Below, one piece after another: positions 1 to 8,125 of a DNA stretch of 64,000 nucleotides. This stretch comes from Alphaproteobacteria bacterium (GTDB lineage: Bacteria; Pseudomonadota; Alphaproteobacteria; Bin95), in contig JACKII010000001.1 in NCBI GenBank assembly GCA_020638555.1, forward strand, positions 992,001 through 1,056,000, in the 5' to 3' direction. Under the pieces are notes generated by a model. That model was not told where the DNA came from. It saw only the letters and a list, made by a program, of their open reading frames with translations, and ran no database searches. The translations under genes were made by a program, and so were the position numbers. The first letter of the stretch is position 1. Each line of letters starts with the position of its first letter.

Positions 1-297
1 GAGTGGATTGCCATTGCCTTCATCACCGTGCCGATCTTCGCGCCGGTGGTGGTGCAACTGGGCTATGACCCGATCTGGTTCGGCGTGCTGTTCGTGATGA
101 ACATGCAGATCTACTTCCTGTCGCCGCCCTTCGGCCCGGCCTGTTTCTGGCTGAAGAGCGTCGCGCCGCCGGAGATCACGCTGCAGAACATTTTCGCCAG
201 CGTCTGGCCGTTCATCATCCTGCAGGTGATCGGGCTGGCCCTGGTGATCGTGTTCCCGGATATCGTGCTGTTCCTGCCGCGCGTGTTCGGCGGATAG
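1..297 (+). CDS. TRAP transporter large permease (DctM-like), C-terminal end only
   Basis: This is the last 98 codons of a gene that begins before the window; the frame is open from base 1 and ends with TAG at 295-297. The product is very hydrophobic, with a loop containing YFLSPPFGPACFWLK and the segment PPEITLQNIF before a last transmembrane helix. That pattern is typical of the C-terminus of TRAP-type large permease subunits (DctM/SiaM), which carry out sodium-driven uptake of organic acids with a periplasmic binding protein. The binding protein and small permease would lie to the left. The substrate cannot be told from this fragment. Confidence 0.85.
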   Translation, partial: EWIAIAFITVPIFAPVVVQLGYDPIWFGVLFVMNMQIYFLSPPFGPACFWLKSVAPPEITLQNIFASVWPFIILQVIGLALVIVFPDIVLFLPRVFGG

Positions 298-317
298 CCG
301 CGCGGTCGGCGGGCGCC

Positions 318-1067
318 TCAGGGCAGGCCGCCGGCGATGCGCAGATTGGCGCCGCTGGTGTAGCTGGCGGCGTCCGAGAGCAGATAGGCGACGCCCTGGG
401 CGATTTCCTCCGGCGTGCCCGCCCGTTTCATCGGCAGGCCGGGCACGCGGCGGGCCAGTTCGTCCGGGCCCGGCATGTCGGTGGCGATCAGGCCGGGCGA
501 CACCGTGTTCACGCGGATGCCGTCGGCCACCAATTCCTGGGAAAGCCCGATGGTGAGCGAGTTCACCGCCCCCTTGGTCATGGCATAGAGCACCGAATTG
601 TTCGGCGAGCCGCGATGGGCGGAGCCGCTGGAAATGTTGCAGATCACGCCGCCCTGGCCGCCATGCCGGGTGCTCATGCGCCGGATCGCCTGCTGGGTCG
701 GATAGACATAGCCCTTGACGTTGACCGCCAGCATCCGGTCCACGGTTTCGCGGCGCATATCCTCGAACCGGCCGCGCTCGGTGATGACGCCGGCATTGTT
801 GACCAGATGGGTGAGGGGGCCCAGCTCCCGGTCCACGGTCTGGAACAGGGTTTCGACCGCGTCCGGATCGGCGACGTCGGCCTTGACGGCGATGGCGGTG
901 CCGCCGGCGTTCAGGATGTCGGCGGCGACCGTGGCGGCGGCCTCGGAATTGCCGGCATAGTTGATGGCGACGGCATAGCCCTGGCGCGCCAGCAGGCGCG
1001 CGCAGGCGGCGCCGATGCCGCGGCTGGCCCCGGTGATGAGGACGATTTTGGTCATGGGCGATGGCAC
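318..1067 (-). CDS. SDR-family NAD(P)-dependent oxidoreductase
   Basis: A 249-aa classical short-chain dehydrogenase/reductase. The cofactor motif TGASRGIG is at residues 12-19, NNAG at 90-93, the catalytic Ser at 146/147 and the YxxxK pair at Tyr161/Lys165. The C-terminus (SPGLIATDM, later SGANLRIAGG) is FabG-like, as in enzymes that oxidise hydroxyacyl or sugar alcohol groups. The start could be residue 1 or Met5 (position 1055). The gene is divergent from the flavin reductase at 1141, and the 73-bp gap holds an inverted repeat. The true substrate is not visible; the name FabG would be over-precise. Confidence 0.9.
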   Translation of the reverse strand: MPSPMTKIVLITGASRGIGAACARLLARQGYAVAINYAGNSEAAATVAADILNAGGTAIAVKADVADPDAVETLFQTVDRELGPLTHLVNNAGVITERGRFEDMRRETVDRMLAVNVKGYVYPTQQAIRRMSTRHGGQGGVICNISSGSAHRGSPNNSVLYAMTKGAVNSLTIGLSQELVADGIRVNTVSPGLIATDMPGPDELARRVPGLPMKRAGTPEEIAQGVAYLLSDAASYTSGANLRIAGGLP

Positions 1068-1100
1068 CTCGATTGCGGCGGGTCGGGAAAGGCTCTAATC

Positions 1101-1121
1101 CTGTGAGCCAACCGCTCACAG
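1101..1121. promoter_or_regulatory. inverted repeat between divergent genes, candidate operator
   Basis: CTGTGAGC, five spacer bases, then GCTCACAG is a perfect 8-bp inverted repeat in the 73-bp gap between the SDR gene (minus) and the flavin reductase gene (plus). Its place suits an operator controlling one or both promoters. No regulator gene is adjacent, so the binding protein is unknown. Confidence 0.4.
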
Positions 1122-1140
1122 CCGCCGGAGGCAAGCCCCC

Positions 1141-1812
1141 ATGTCGCACTATTTCATCGAAGACCCGCGCGAGCACGGCCTGAAGTTCAATCCGTTCAAG
1201 GCCCTGATCGCGCCGCGCCCGATCGCCTGGGTCTCGACCGTCAGCGCCAAGGGGGTGGTGAATCTGGCGCCGTACAGCTTTTTCAACGCAGTGAGCGATG
1301 CCCCGCCAATGATCGTGTTCGCGCCCAACAATCCGCGACCGGGCGGCGGTGCCAAGGACACGCTCGCCAACCTGGAGCAGACCGGCGAATTCGTGGTCAA
1401 TCTCTGCAATTTCGACCTGCGCGAGGCGATGAACCAGACCTCGGCCCATGTCGACCCCGACGTGGACGAGTTCGAACTGGCCGGCCTGACCAAGGCCGAC
1501 TGCCATCACGTCAAGGTGCCGCGCGTGGCCGAGGCGCCGGCGGCGCTGGAATGCAAGTTCCTGTTCCGCACCCGGCTGCCCTCCTGGCACGCCAAGGTCG
1601 AGAACAATGTGGTGTTCGGCGAGGTCAAGGGCATCCACATCGCCGAGGCCATCCTGAAGGACGGGCTGGTCGACATGGCCGCCTACCAGCCGCTCGCCCG
1701 CCTGGGCTATATGGATTATTCGGTGGTGCGCGAGGTGTTCTCCATGGATCGCCCGGACGGCGACCTCGCCTCCTACGAAAGCTCGAAGCGGGCCCGCCGC
1801 GCGGCGGAATAA
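1141..1812 (+). CDS. flavin reductase family protein (FMN-binding split barrel)
   Basis: A 223-aa protein of the DIM6/NTAB flavin reductase-like family. The N-terminus has the usual RPIAWVSTVSAKGVVNLAPYS stretch (RPIAWVST near residue 30), which contacts the flavin, followed by PPMIVFAPNN and a G-EFVVN strand. Proteins of this type bind FMN and either supply reduced flavin to a monooxygenase or act as small oxidoreductases. GGAGG sits 10-14 bases before the ATG, which supports this start. Two FMN monooxygenases lie elsewhere in the window (5300 and 23187), but none is adjacent, so a partnership is only possible. Confidence 0.88.
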   Translation: MSHYFIEDPREHGLKFNPFKALIAPRPIAWVSTVSAKGVVNLAPYSFFNAVSDAPPMIVFAPNNPRPGGGAKDTLANLEQTGEFVVNLCNFDLREAMNQTSAHVDPDVDEFELAGLTKADCHHVKVPRVAEAPAALECKFLFRTRLPSWHAKVENNVVFGEVKGIHIAEAILKDGLVDMAAYQPLARLGYMDYSVVREVFSMDRPDGDLASYESSKRARRAAE

Positions 1813-1856
1813 GGCCGCGACGCCCGACCGGACGCCCGGGGCAGCCTCCTCATTTT

Positions 1857-1968
1857 GGCGTCCTTGCGACGCGGCGGAGCCGCCGTGGCAATCCAGACCG
1901 GCCTCTCGCGCCCGGCCGCGCGGCTTCTCTGGATTGCCACGTGGGCAAAGCCCGCTCGCAATGACGCC
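1857..1968. repeat. REP-like inverted-repeat element (copy 1)
   Basis: Two arms of 40 bp (1857-1896 and 1929-1968) form an imperfect inverted repeat. The outer ends read GGCGTCcTTGCGA and TCGCAATGACGCC, and the inner ends TGGCAATCCAG and CTGGATTGCCA. The same arm sequence recurs at 22238-22381. This is the widespread GTCATTGCGAG...GCAATCCAG class of dispersed intergenic repeat. It lies in the 452-bp gene-free stretch 1813-2264; the rest of that stretch, apart from the terminator at 2194, shows nothing I recognise. Confidence 0.75.
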
Positions 1969-2193
1969 AGAGGGGAAACTGCCGGCCCGGCGGCGCTCCC
2001 TCGGTCCGTCACCAAAGTTTAATGCGGTGCAGCATGGACAGGGCGCGAATCCCCTGGCCTCCTGGTCCGGACGGATATTCCACCGCTAGAGGGACGCTGA
2101 TTGCCTGCGCCGCCATTGACCGCACGACCGGCCCCGCCGCGACTGCCCTTGCAGGCGCCGAATGGTGCAGCCTCCGTTTCACCCTCCGTTTCC

Positions 2194-2226
2194 GACGCCG
2201 CCCGGCTCCCCGCCCGGCGGCGTTTT
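2194..2226 (+). terminator. intrinsic terminator-like hairpin in the leader of the PhoH gene
   Basis: GACGCCG pairs with CGGCG(T), with an inner CCGG/CCGG helix and a single bulged C, and is followed directly by TTTTT at 2222-2226. It lies only 38 bp before the PhoH start and has the T-tract on the plus strand. It either ends an upstream short RNA or acts as an attenuator for the PhoH gene. Confidence 0.55.
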
Positions 2227-2264
2227 TCGTGGGCGGTTCGCCCGATCCAGCAGGAGAAGCCTCC

Positions 2265-3041
2265 ATGGGCAAGAAAGCGGCACGTCAGCAGGTCACGCAC
2301 CTGGAAGAGGTGCGCCAGCACCAGGAATTCCTGGAAACCCGCTTTCTGGAGAATGGCGAGCGCTCGGCCGGTGGAGCGTGGGACCCGCTCGCCACCGTCG
2401 ACCGGCAGCGCGACCGCCGCTATGTGCGCCATGTGCGGCCCATGTCCGACAACCAGCGCCTGTTGATGGAGGCGGTGGCCGAGCACAGCCTGACCTTCGC
2501 CATCGGCCCGGCCGGCACCGGCAAGACCTATCTCGCCATCGCCCAGGCGGTGGAGGCGCTGGAAAAGGGTGCGGTCGGCCGCATCGTGCTGACCCGCCCG
2601 GCGGTGGAGGCGGGCGAGAATCTGGGCTTCCTGCCTGGCGCGCTGGAGGACAAGCTCGACCCTTATCTGCGGCCGTTGTTCGACGCGCTCGGCGAGCGCC
2701 TGGGCGGCAAGCGGCTGCGGCAGTTGATGGGCGACGGCACTATCGAGATCGCGCCGGTCGCCTATATGCGCGGCCGCACCCTCAACAACGCCTTCATCGT
2801 CGTCGACGAGGCGCAGAACTGCACCTACCAGCAGATCAAGATGCTACTGACCCGGCTCGGCTGGCACTCGACCATGGTGGTGACAGGCGACCCGGAACAG
2901 ACCGACCTGCTGCCGGAACTCTCGGGCCTGGCCGAGATCGCCGGCCGGCTGGACGCGCTGGAGCGCATCGCCGTCGTCCGCATGACCCGCGAGGACGTGG
3001 TGCGTCACCCGCTGGTGGGGGAAATGCTGGAAGTGTTATGA
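2265..3041 (+). CDS. PhoH family ATPase
   Basis: A 258-aa PhoH-like P-loop NTPase. Walker A GPAGTGKT is at residues 81-88 and Walker B VVDEAQN at 179-185, followed by the sensor stretch VTGDPEQTDL typical of PhoH. The family is linked to RNA metabolism and stress, with the exact role unsettled. I place the start at 2265 because AGGAG lies at 2252-2256. The open frame runs further upstream to 2022, but that part is low-complexity and contains the terminator hairpin. It stands alone, without the ybeY/ybeZ neighbours of the usual PhoH-like operon. Confidence 0.92.
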   Translation: MGKKAARQQVTHLEEVRQHQEFLETRFLENGERSAGGAWDPLATVDRQRDRRYVRHVRPMSDNQRLLMEAVAEHSLTFAIGPAGTGKTYLAIAQAVEALEKGAVGRIVLTRPAVEAGENLGFLPGALEDKLDPYLRPLFDALGERLGGKRLRQLMGDGTIEIAPVAYMRGRTLNNAFIVVDEAQNCTYQQIKMLLTRLGWHSTMVVTGDPEQTDLLPELSGLAEIAGRLDALERIAVVRMTREDVVRHPLVGEMLEVL

Positions 3042-3103
3042 GGGCACTGCCAGCGCTGGTGGTCACACCGGGCGGCGTGCGCGCCCAGGGCGCAGTCATG
3101 CCT

Positions 3104-3395
3104 CGGACGGGACGTGAACCCGAACCCTTGAGCTTCCCCGGACGGTGCGGAGCGCCGATCCGGGGTCTCTTGGGGGTGCGCGCAGGATGACGGAGATCCC
3201 GGCCCTCGCCTTTGGCTCGGCCGGGAAAGCTGGCGGGTGGTGGGTGACGGGGCGGACGGGACCTGACCCCAAGCCCTTGAGCTTCCCCGGACGGTGCGGA
3301 GCGCCGATCCGGGGCCTCTTGAGGGTGCGCGCAGGAGGGCGGAGATCCCGGCCCTCGCCTTCGGCTCGGCCGGGAAAGCTGGCGGGTGGTGGGTG
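3104..3395. repeat. 149-bp direct tandem repeat, two copies
   Basis: Copy 1 (3104-3252) and copy 2 (3253-3395) match at an offset of 149 bp with about a dozen differences. Each contains CTTCCCCGGACGGTGCGGAG and CGCCGATCCGGGG, which pair as a REP-like stem, then GGAGATCCCGGCCCTCGCCT and GGCTCGGCCGGGAAAGC, which form a second stem. The array fills the 368-bp space between the convergent ends of the PhoH gene and the sulfurtransferase gene. No gene is present in it. It may also act as a bidirectional transcription stop. Confidence 0.85.
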
Positions 3396-3409
3396 GTGGC
3401 GGCGGGGGC

Positions 3410-4282
3410 CTACCCCGTCTCCATCGGCTGGTCGCTTTTGGCCCATTCCTGCAGGCTGGCGTCGTAGACCCGGACATGGTCCTGGCCCAGCAGGTGCAGG
3501 ACGAAGGCGTCGCCGGTCGCCGCGATGCCGCCGCCGCAATAGGTGATGACCTGGGGCTTGGCGAGCGCACCCACCGCGGCAAAGTCCTGCCGCAACGCCT
3601 CCAGCGGGCGGAAGCGGTGGTGGGCGGCCGGATCGGTCAGGCTGCGGGCGGCGACGCAGACGCTGCCGGGAATACGGCCGGGCCGGCCGTAATGGGTGCC
3701 GCCGCCGCTGTGCTGCTCTTCCGTCAGGGCGTTGACGGTCAGGATGTCGCCGGCGCCGATGGCGTCGCGGATCGCGGCCAGGTCGCAGAACAGGCCGCGG
3801 GTTTGGCCGAGCGTCAGGGATTGGGCCGCCACCGGTTGGGCCGCGCCGCGTTCCAGCGGCCGGCCCTCGGCGGTCCAGGCGTGCAGGCCGCCATCCAGCA
3901 CGCCGGCCATGTCGAAGCCGTAATGGCGCAGCATCCACCAGAGCCGCGTCGCCCAGTGCGCCACGTCCGCATACAGCACCAGATGCGTGCCGTTGCCGAC
4001 GCCGAGCCGCCCCAGCGCCGCCGCAAACGCCTCCGCCGGCGGCAGGGTGAAGCGCAGCGGGCTGCCGGTGTCGCTCAGGTCGCGGATCAGGTCGGCGAAG
4101 CCGGCGCCGGGGATGTGCGCGTCCTCGAACGCGGCCAAACCGGTTTCCGCCCGCATGTCGCCCCCCGGCAGCGGGTGCAGCGTCACGGTGCAGTCGAGCA
4201 CGCGCACGCCGGGATGGTCGAGGTGGTCGGCCAGCCACGCGGTGGAGACCAGCGGGCCGAACCCATTCAGCGTTTCGCTCAT
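3410..4282 (-). CDS. sseA: sulfurtransferase with two rhodanese domains (3-mercaptopyruvate/thiosulfate type)
   Basis: A 290-aa tandem rhodanese protein. The N-terminal domain (about 1-145) has no active-site Cys where one would be (LYADVAHWATR), as is normal for this family. The C-terminal domain carries the catalytic loop YCGGGIAA with Cys249. Such enzymes move sulfur from 3-mercaptopyruvate or thiosulfate to acceptors such as cyanide or thioredoxin. The loop CGGGIAA differs from the CGSGVTA of E. coli SseA, so the preferred donor is uncertain. The start is the ATG at 4282, giving a normal N-terminus; the longer open frame upstream is not needed. Confidence 0.88.
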   Translation of the reverse strand: MSETLNGFGPLVSTAWLADHLDHPGVRVLDCTVTLHPLPGGDMRAETGLAAFEDAHIPGAGFADLIRDLSDTGSPLRFTLPPAEAFAAALGRLGVGNGTHLVLYADVAHWATRLWWMLRHYGFDMAGVLDGGLHAWTAEGRPLERGAAQPVAAQSLTLGQTRGLFCDLAAIRDAIGAGDILTVNALTEEQHSGGGTHYGRPGRIPGSVCVAARSLTDPAAHHRFRPLEALRQDFAAVGALAKPQVITYCGGGIAATGDAFVLHLLGQDHVRVYDASLQEWAKSDQPMETG

Positions 4283-4440
4283 TGCAATATCGTCCTTATG
4301 CTGGGGCCTTCTCGCCCCGTCGGCAGGACGGGCAGTCTGCCCCAACCCGCAAGGAAGGTCGATGTCGAACGACCATTGCCGGCTTCCGGATGCCACCTCC
4401 CGACGCGCGCAAGGGGCGTCCGACGCATGAGCCCCACCCC

Positions 4441-5307
4441 ATGAATCCCACCTCAAGGGGCATCCTCTACATGATCGCCGGCACCCTGCTGCTGTCGACC
4501 CAGGATGCGATCACCAAACTGCTGACCGCCACCTATTCGCCGGGCGAGATCATGTGTCTGCGCGGCGCGGCCTCGTTCGCGGTGCTGGCGGTGCTGGTGC
4601 ATCGCGAGGGCGGCTGGCGGCGGGTGAAGGCCCGGCGGCCGGGCTTGGTCTGGCTGCGGGGCGTGCTGGGGTTTCTGACCAGCCTGGTGATCGTCTCCGC
4701 CTTTCAGCGCCTGCCGCTGGCCGATGCCATGGCGGTGCTGTTCGCCGCGCCCTTGTTCGTGGCGCTGTTGCAGGGGCCGGTGCTGGGCGAGCGGGTGGGC
4801 GGCGCCCGCTGGGCCATCATCCTGGTCGGCTTTGCCGGGGTGCTGGTGATGGTGCGGCCGAACCCAGAGGGCATTGACTGGCTGATGCTCTGGCCGCTGG
4901 CGGCGGCCCTGCTCTCGGCCGTGCGCGACACCGTCACCCGCAAGCTGGCCGGCCATGACAGTTCCACCACCCTGCTGCTCTACACCCAGATCGCCGGCAC
5001 GGTCGGCGGCGCGTTTTTTCTCTCCGACGCGACGCCGATCCCGGAGTGGTGGCAGGTGGCGGCGCTGTTCGCCGCCGGCAGCATGGCCGGGCTGGCCCAC
5101 TACATGACCATCAGCGCCTTCCACCTGGCCGAGGGTGCGACGGTCGCACCCTTCCGCTATTTCTCGCTGCTGTGGGGCGTCGTGCTAGGCTTTGCCATCT
5201 GGGGCGACATTCCCGACGCCTTCATCGCGGCCGGCACGGTGCTGGTGATCGGTTCGGGGCTCGCCATGATGCAGTTGCAGCGACGGAACCAGCGACGCCA
5301 TGCCTAA
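4441..5307 (+). CDS. EamA/DMT family transporter
   Basis: A 288-aa membrane protein with about ten hydrophobic segments in two repeated EamA halves. The first half begins GILYMIAGTLLLSTQDAITK and the second starts near WPLAAALLSAVRDTVTRKL. DMT permeases of this size (RhaT/YdcZ-like, S-adenosylmethionine or amino-acid exporters) move small metabolites across the inner membrane. The substrate is unknown. The gene is divergent from the sulfurtransferase gene (158-bp gap) and its stop overlaps the next gene by 8 bp, so the two are probably co-transcribed and translationally coupled. Confidence 0.9.
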   Translation: MNPTSRGILYMIAGTLLLSTQDAITKLLTATYSPGEIMCLRGAASFAVLAVLVHREGGWRRVKARRPGLVWLRGVLGFLTSLVIVSAFQRLPLADAMAVLFAAPLFVALLQGPVLGERVGGARWAIILVGFAGVLVMVRPNPEGIDWLMLWPLAAALLSAVRDTVTRKLAGHDSSTTLLLYTQIAGTVGGAFFLSDATPIPEWWQVAALFAAGSMAGLAHYMTISAFHLAEGATVAPFRYFSLLWGVVLGFAIWGDIPDAFIAAGTVLVIGSGLAMMQLQRRNQRRHA

Positions 5308-6628
5308 ACCCGCGCAAAAGCCGTTCCATCTGGCCCAGTTCCTGGTGCACGGGCCGACCTATCACTCCATCGCCATGTGGCGCCATCCGCTGACCGACCA
5401 CGCGCGCTTCGACTGGCGCCGGCCGCAGCTTTACCAGCACATCGCCCGGGTGTGCGAGCGCGGCGGCTTCGACATGGTGTTCTTCGCCGACCTCAACTAC
5501 ATCTCCGACACCTATACCGGCAGCATGGCGCCGGCGTTGCGCAACGCCACCCAGGCGCCGGAGCACGATCCGCTGCCGCTCTTGTCCTACATGGCGGCGG
5601 CGACCGAGACGATCGGCGTCGCCGCCACCTTCTCCACCAGCCATTCGCATCCGTTCTATGTCGCCCGCCTGTTCGCGACCCTGGACCATCTGACCGGCGG
5701 ACGGGTCGGCTGGAACGTGGTGACCGGCATCAACCACAATCTCGACGACAATTACGGCGCCGAGCGCCTGCCTGCCGACCAGCGCTATGACCGCGCCCAC
5801 GAGTTCATCGAGGCCTGCCGCGCGCTCTGGCAATCGTGGGACGAGGACGCCGTGGTGATGGACGCGGCCAACGCCGTTTTCGCCGATCCGGACAAGGTGC
5901 ACCGGGTGAATTTCGCCGGCCGGTTTTTCCGCACGCGCGGGCCGTTGAACGTGACCCGCAGCCCGCAGGTGGGCCCGGCAATCCTCCAGGCCGGCACCAG
6001 CCCCAAGGGGCAGGACTTCGCGGCCCGCTATTCCGATGGCATTTTCGCGATCCAGCCGCGGCCGGAAGACGCCCGCGACTATCGCCGGTCGATCCGCGAG
6101 CGGGCGCGCGCGTTGGGGCGCGACCCGGACGCGTGCAAGATCCTGTTCGGTGCCCAGCCGATTGTCGGCCGCGACGAGGCGGACGCGCGGGCGAAGCAGC
6201 AGCAGCACAACGACCTGGTGCCGCTGGAAGGCGGCAAGGCCATCCTCTCCGGCCATCTGGATTTCGACCTCTCGCAACTCCCCGACGATGCCCTGCTGCT
6301 GGAGCGCCCGGAGCCGGAACTGGAACGCCACCGCACCCGCTATCGCGACCGGGACGGCCGGCCGCTGACCCTGGCCGAGGTGGCGAAGCGCCATGGCCAG
6401 AGCGTCGGCCTGCCCCAGATCGTCGGCACGGCCAAGAGCGTCGCCGACCAGATGGCCGATTTCATGGCGGAGGCAGGCGGCGACGGTTTCATGCTCTCGC
6501 CGATCCACTGCCCCGGCGCCATCGAGGAGTTTGTCGACGAGGTGGTGCCGATTCTCCGCGCCCGCGGCCTGGTGCGCACCGCCTATGCCGGGCGGACGCT
6601 CCGGGAGCATCTGACCCAGTTCGATTGA
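5300..6628 (+). CDS. LLM-class flavin-dependent monooxygenase (NtaA/SnaA/DszA family)
   Basis: A 442-aa TIM-barrel FMNH2-dependent monooxygenase of the nitrilotriacetate monooxygenase branch. Family landmarks are HPLTDHARFDW near residue 30, FFADLNYISDTY near 60, the TSHSHPFYVAR stretch and GRVGWNVVTGINHN. These enzymes insert oxygen into C-N or C-S bonds of small organic molecules using FMNH2 from a separate reductase. It overlaps the DMT transporter gene by 8 bp, suggesting an import/export and oxidation pair. No reductase is adjacent; the one at 1141 is a possible supplier. Confidence 0.9.
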   Translation: MPKPAQKPFHLAQFLVHGPTYHSIAMWRHPLTDHARFDWRRPQLYQHIARVCERGGFDMVFFADLNYISDTYTGSMAPALRNATQAPEHDPLPLLSYMAAATETIGVAATFSTSHSHPFYVARLFATLDHLTGGRVGWNVVTGINHNLDDNYGAERLPADQRYDRAHEFIEACRALWQSWDEDAVVMDAANAVFADPDKVHRVNFAGRFFRTRGPLNVTRSPQVGPAILQAGTSPKGQDFAARYSDGIFAIQPRPEDARDYRRSIRERARALGRDPDACKILFGAQPIVGRDEADARAKQQQHNDLVPLEGGKAILSGHLDFDLSQLPDDALLLERPEPELERHRTRYRDRDGRPLTLAEVAKRHGQSVGLPQIVGTAKSVADQMADFMAEAGGDGFMLSPIHCPGAIEEFVDEVVPILRARGLVRTAYAGRTLREHLTQFD

Positions 6629-6647
6629 GGCCCGTGTCCCGGGCGGG

Positions 6648-7538
6648 TCAGGCGTCCGCGGTGCTGGCTTCGGAGAGCAGCCAGTCACGGACGATGCCGA
6701 TATTGGGGGCTTCCAGTTCTGTCGCGCACTGGAACAGGGACAGCGAGTCGCATTCCGCCCGCATGTCCGGGAAGGGCTCGACCAGTTGCCCGGACGCCAG
6801 TTCCTCTTCCACCAGTTCCCGGAAGGCGATCCCCACGCCCGCCCCCGCCGCCGCGGCTTTCAGGGCGACCAGGGTATCGTCGAAATTGAGGTTGCGTTTG
6901 GCCTCGAAACCGGGCCGCCCGGCGGCGGCCAGCCAAAGCTCCCAGTCGATCGGCCGGAGCGAGGAATGGAGCAGGGTCTCGGACGCTAGGTCGTCCAGCG
7001 TTTTCAGCCGCGCCGCAATGGACGGGTGCGCAACCGGCGTCAGGTAGATTTCCACCAGTTTCCAGTGCGTGTTGTGCGCCACCAGCATTTCGTGCTTGGG
7101 GGCGCAGATCGCCAGATTGGCTTTGGTGCGAACGAAGTCATCCGTCGTCAGGCAGCGCCCCAGGCTGACATCGATGTCGGGGTGCTCGGCGATGAACCGG
7201 GTCCAGCGCGGCAACAGCCAACGGGCCCCGAAGGCCGGGTAGGTGACGATCGAGACCGGCTGCGTTTGTGTCGCCTCGTGCATGCGCCGGCTGGCCAGGC
7301 GCAGGGCCTGAAGCGGCGGTCCGACCTCGGCGAGATAGGCCGTGCCGGCCGAGGACAAGGCAATCTTGCGGTGCGCGCGCACGAACAACTCGACGCCCAG
7401 GCGTGCCTCAAGGCCTTGCACCTGCCGGCTGACGGCGCTGGATGTCAGGTGCAATTCCTCGGCCGCCAGTTTGATGCTTTGCAGTCGGGCGACTGCCTCG
7501 AAGGCCAACAGGGCCGACGCAGGGGGGAGGCGTGTCAT
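6648..7538 (-). CDS. LysR-family transcriptional regulator A (GcvA-like)
   Basis: A 296-aa LysR-type regulator. The winged HTH is at about residues 5-65 (FEAVARLQSIKLAAEELHL, then SSAVSRQVQGLEARLGVELF), followed by a substrate-binding domain with the GcvA-like ITYPAFGARWLLPRW start. It is clearly paralogous to the regulator at 9956, with matching motifs such as SRQVQ/SRQIQ, RLGVELF and RDWLLS. I chose the ATG at 7538 rather than the TTG one codon upstream. It faces a long non-coding region (7539-8125) carrying a plus-strand terminator, so its classic divergent target may be an RNA. Confidence 0.93.
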   Translation of the reverse strand: MTRLPPASALLAFEAVARLQSIKLAAEELHLTSSAVSRQVQGLEARLGVELFVRAHRKIALSSAGTAYLAEVGPPLQALRLASRRMHEATQTQPVSIVTYPAFGARWLLPRWTRFIAEHPDIDVSLGRCLTTDDFVRTKANLAICAPKHEMLVAHNTHWKLVEIYLTPVAHPSIAARLKTLDDLASETLLHSSLRPIDWELWLAAAGRPGFEAKRNLNFDDTLVALKAAAAGAGVGIAFRELVEEELASGQLVEPFPDMRAECDSLSLFQCATELEAPNIGIVRDWLLSEASTADA

Positions 7539-7590
7539 CAATGCGATTCTTGAGTTACCGAAACGGTATCCAAAGATTGATTATATATCA

Positions 7591-7632
7591 ATTGATATGT
7601 CAGGCAAGGCGCATAGATTGTCTACATGCAGT
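7591..7632 (+). repeat. conserved intergenic block, copy A (shared with 9592-9633)
   Basis: The last 21 bases (7612-7632) are identical to 9613-9633 and include ATAGATTGTCTACATGCAG; the 21 bases before are about 60% identical and begin ATTGA in both. The core TGTCTACA is a short palindrome of the kind bound by GntR-type regulators. In both places a strong plus-strand terminator follows 175-185 bases later. It lies about 55-95 bp upstream of LysR A, in the 587-bp gene-free region 7539-8125. After the terminator, 7846-8125 shows nothing recognisable. Confidence 0.7.
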
Positions 7633-7806
7633 CTTCGCTAAGCCTTGAAATACCATAAAGAAGGCGCCACACATAAATACCATAATAAGAGTGGTCGCCT
7701 GCGAACAAAGAGAGGCTGTAGGATTGCATATGGCCACCGGATCGATAGGGCCTGGCGGTTATTGTTTCAGCACTGGGGGCTGCAAATTCTCCCAGCGGCA
7801 AGACTG

Positions 7807-7845
7807 GGCTCCGGTGGGCACGTGACCGCCGGAGCCGTTCGTTTT
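7807..7845 (+). terminator. intrinsic terminator of putative transcript A
   Basis: GGCTCCGGTGG (7807-7817) pairs with CCGCCGGAGCC (7826-7836) around an 8-base loop, followed by GTTCGTTTT. The outer stem GGCTCCGG/CCGGAGCC is identical to that of the terminator at 9817-9857. There is no convincing coding frame before it, so it would end a short plus-strand RNA starting near the conserved block at 7591-7632. Confidence 0.6.
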
Positions 7846-8125
7846 GGGCGCAACACTTGTCCGCGCGTGAGCGAAGGGCGGGCGAGGGCCTGATCCGCGG
7901 GTTTCGCCCATTGGGGCCGTGTCCGCCCCGTCTTTAGCCGCCGGCTCGCAAGCGTGCAATCCCATGCGCCCGAAACTGCCGGAGCGGGCCAGGGACAATC
8001 CTCCTTTGATACGCTTGAATCCGCTGTGTCCGGCCGTGGGAATCGCCGATGACGGTTCCTGGGCGCGCGGGCTGGCGATTGACGGTGACGAAGGCGCCGC
8101 CTAATGAATTTTCCTCGTTCATTTG

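Noticed and set aside
2022..2264. An 81-codon N-terminal extension of the PhoH protein
   Set aside because: The stretch is low-complexity, contains the terminator hairpin, and a good ribosome site (AGGAG) precedes the ATG at 2265.
7645..7893. A short TTG-start frame in block A that could code for 82 residues
   Set aside because: There is no ribosome site, the frame runs through the terminator, and composition is unlike the other proteins here.
7919..8104. A 61-codon plus-strand frame before the GT-C gene
   Set aside because: No ribosome site or recognisable motif; it is best explained as chance in GC-rich DNA.
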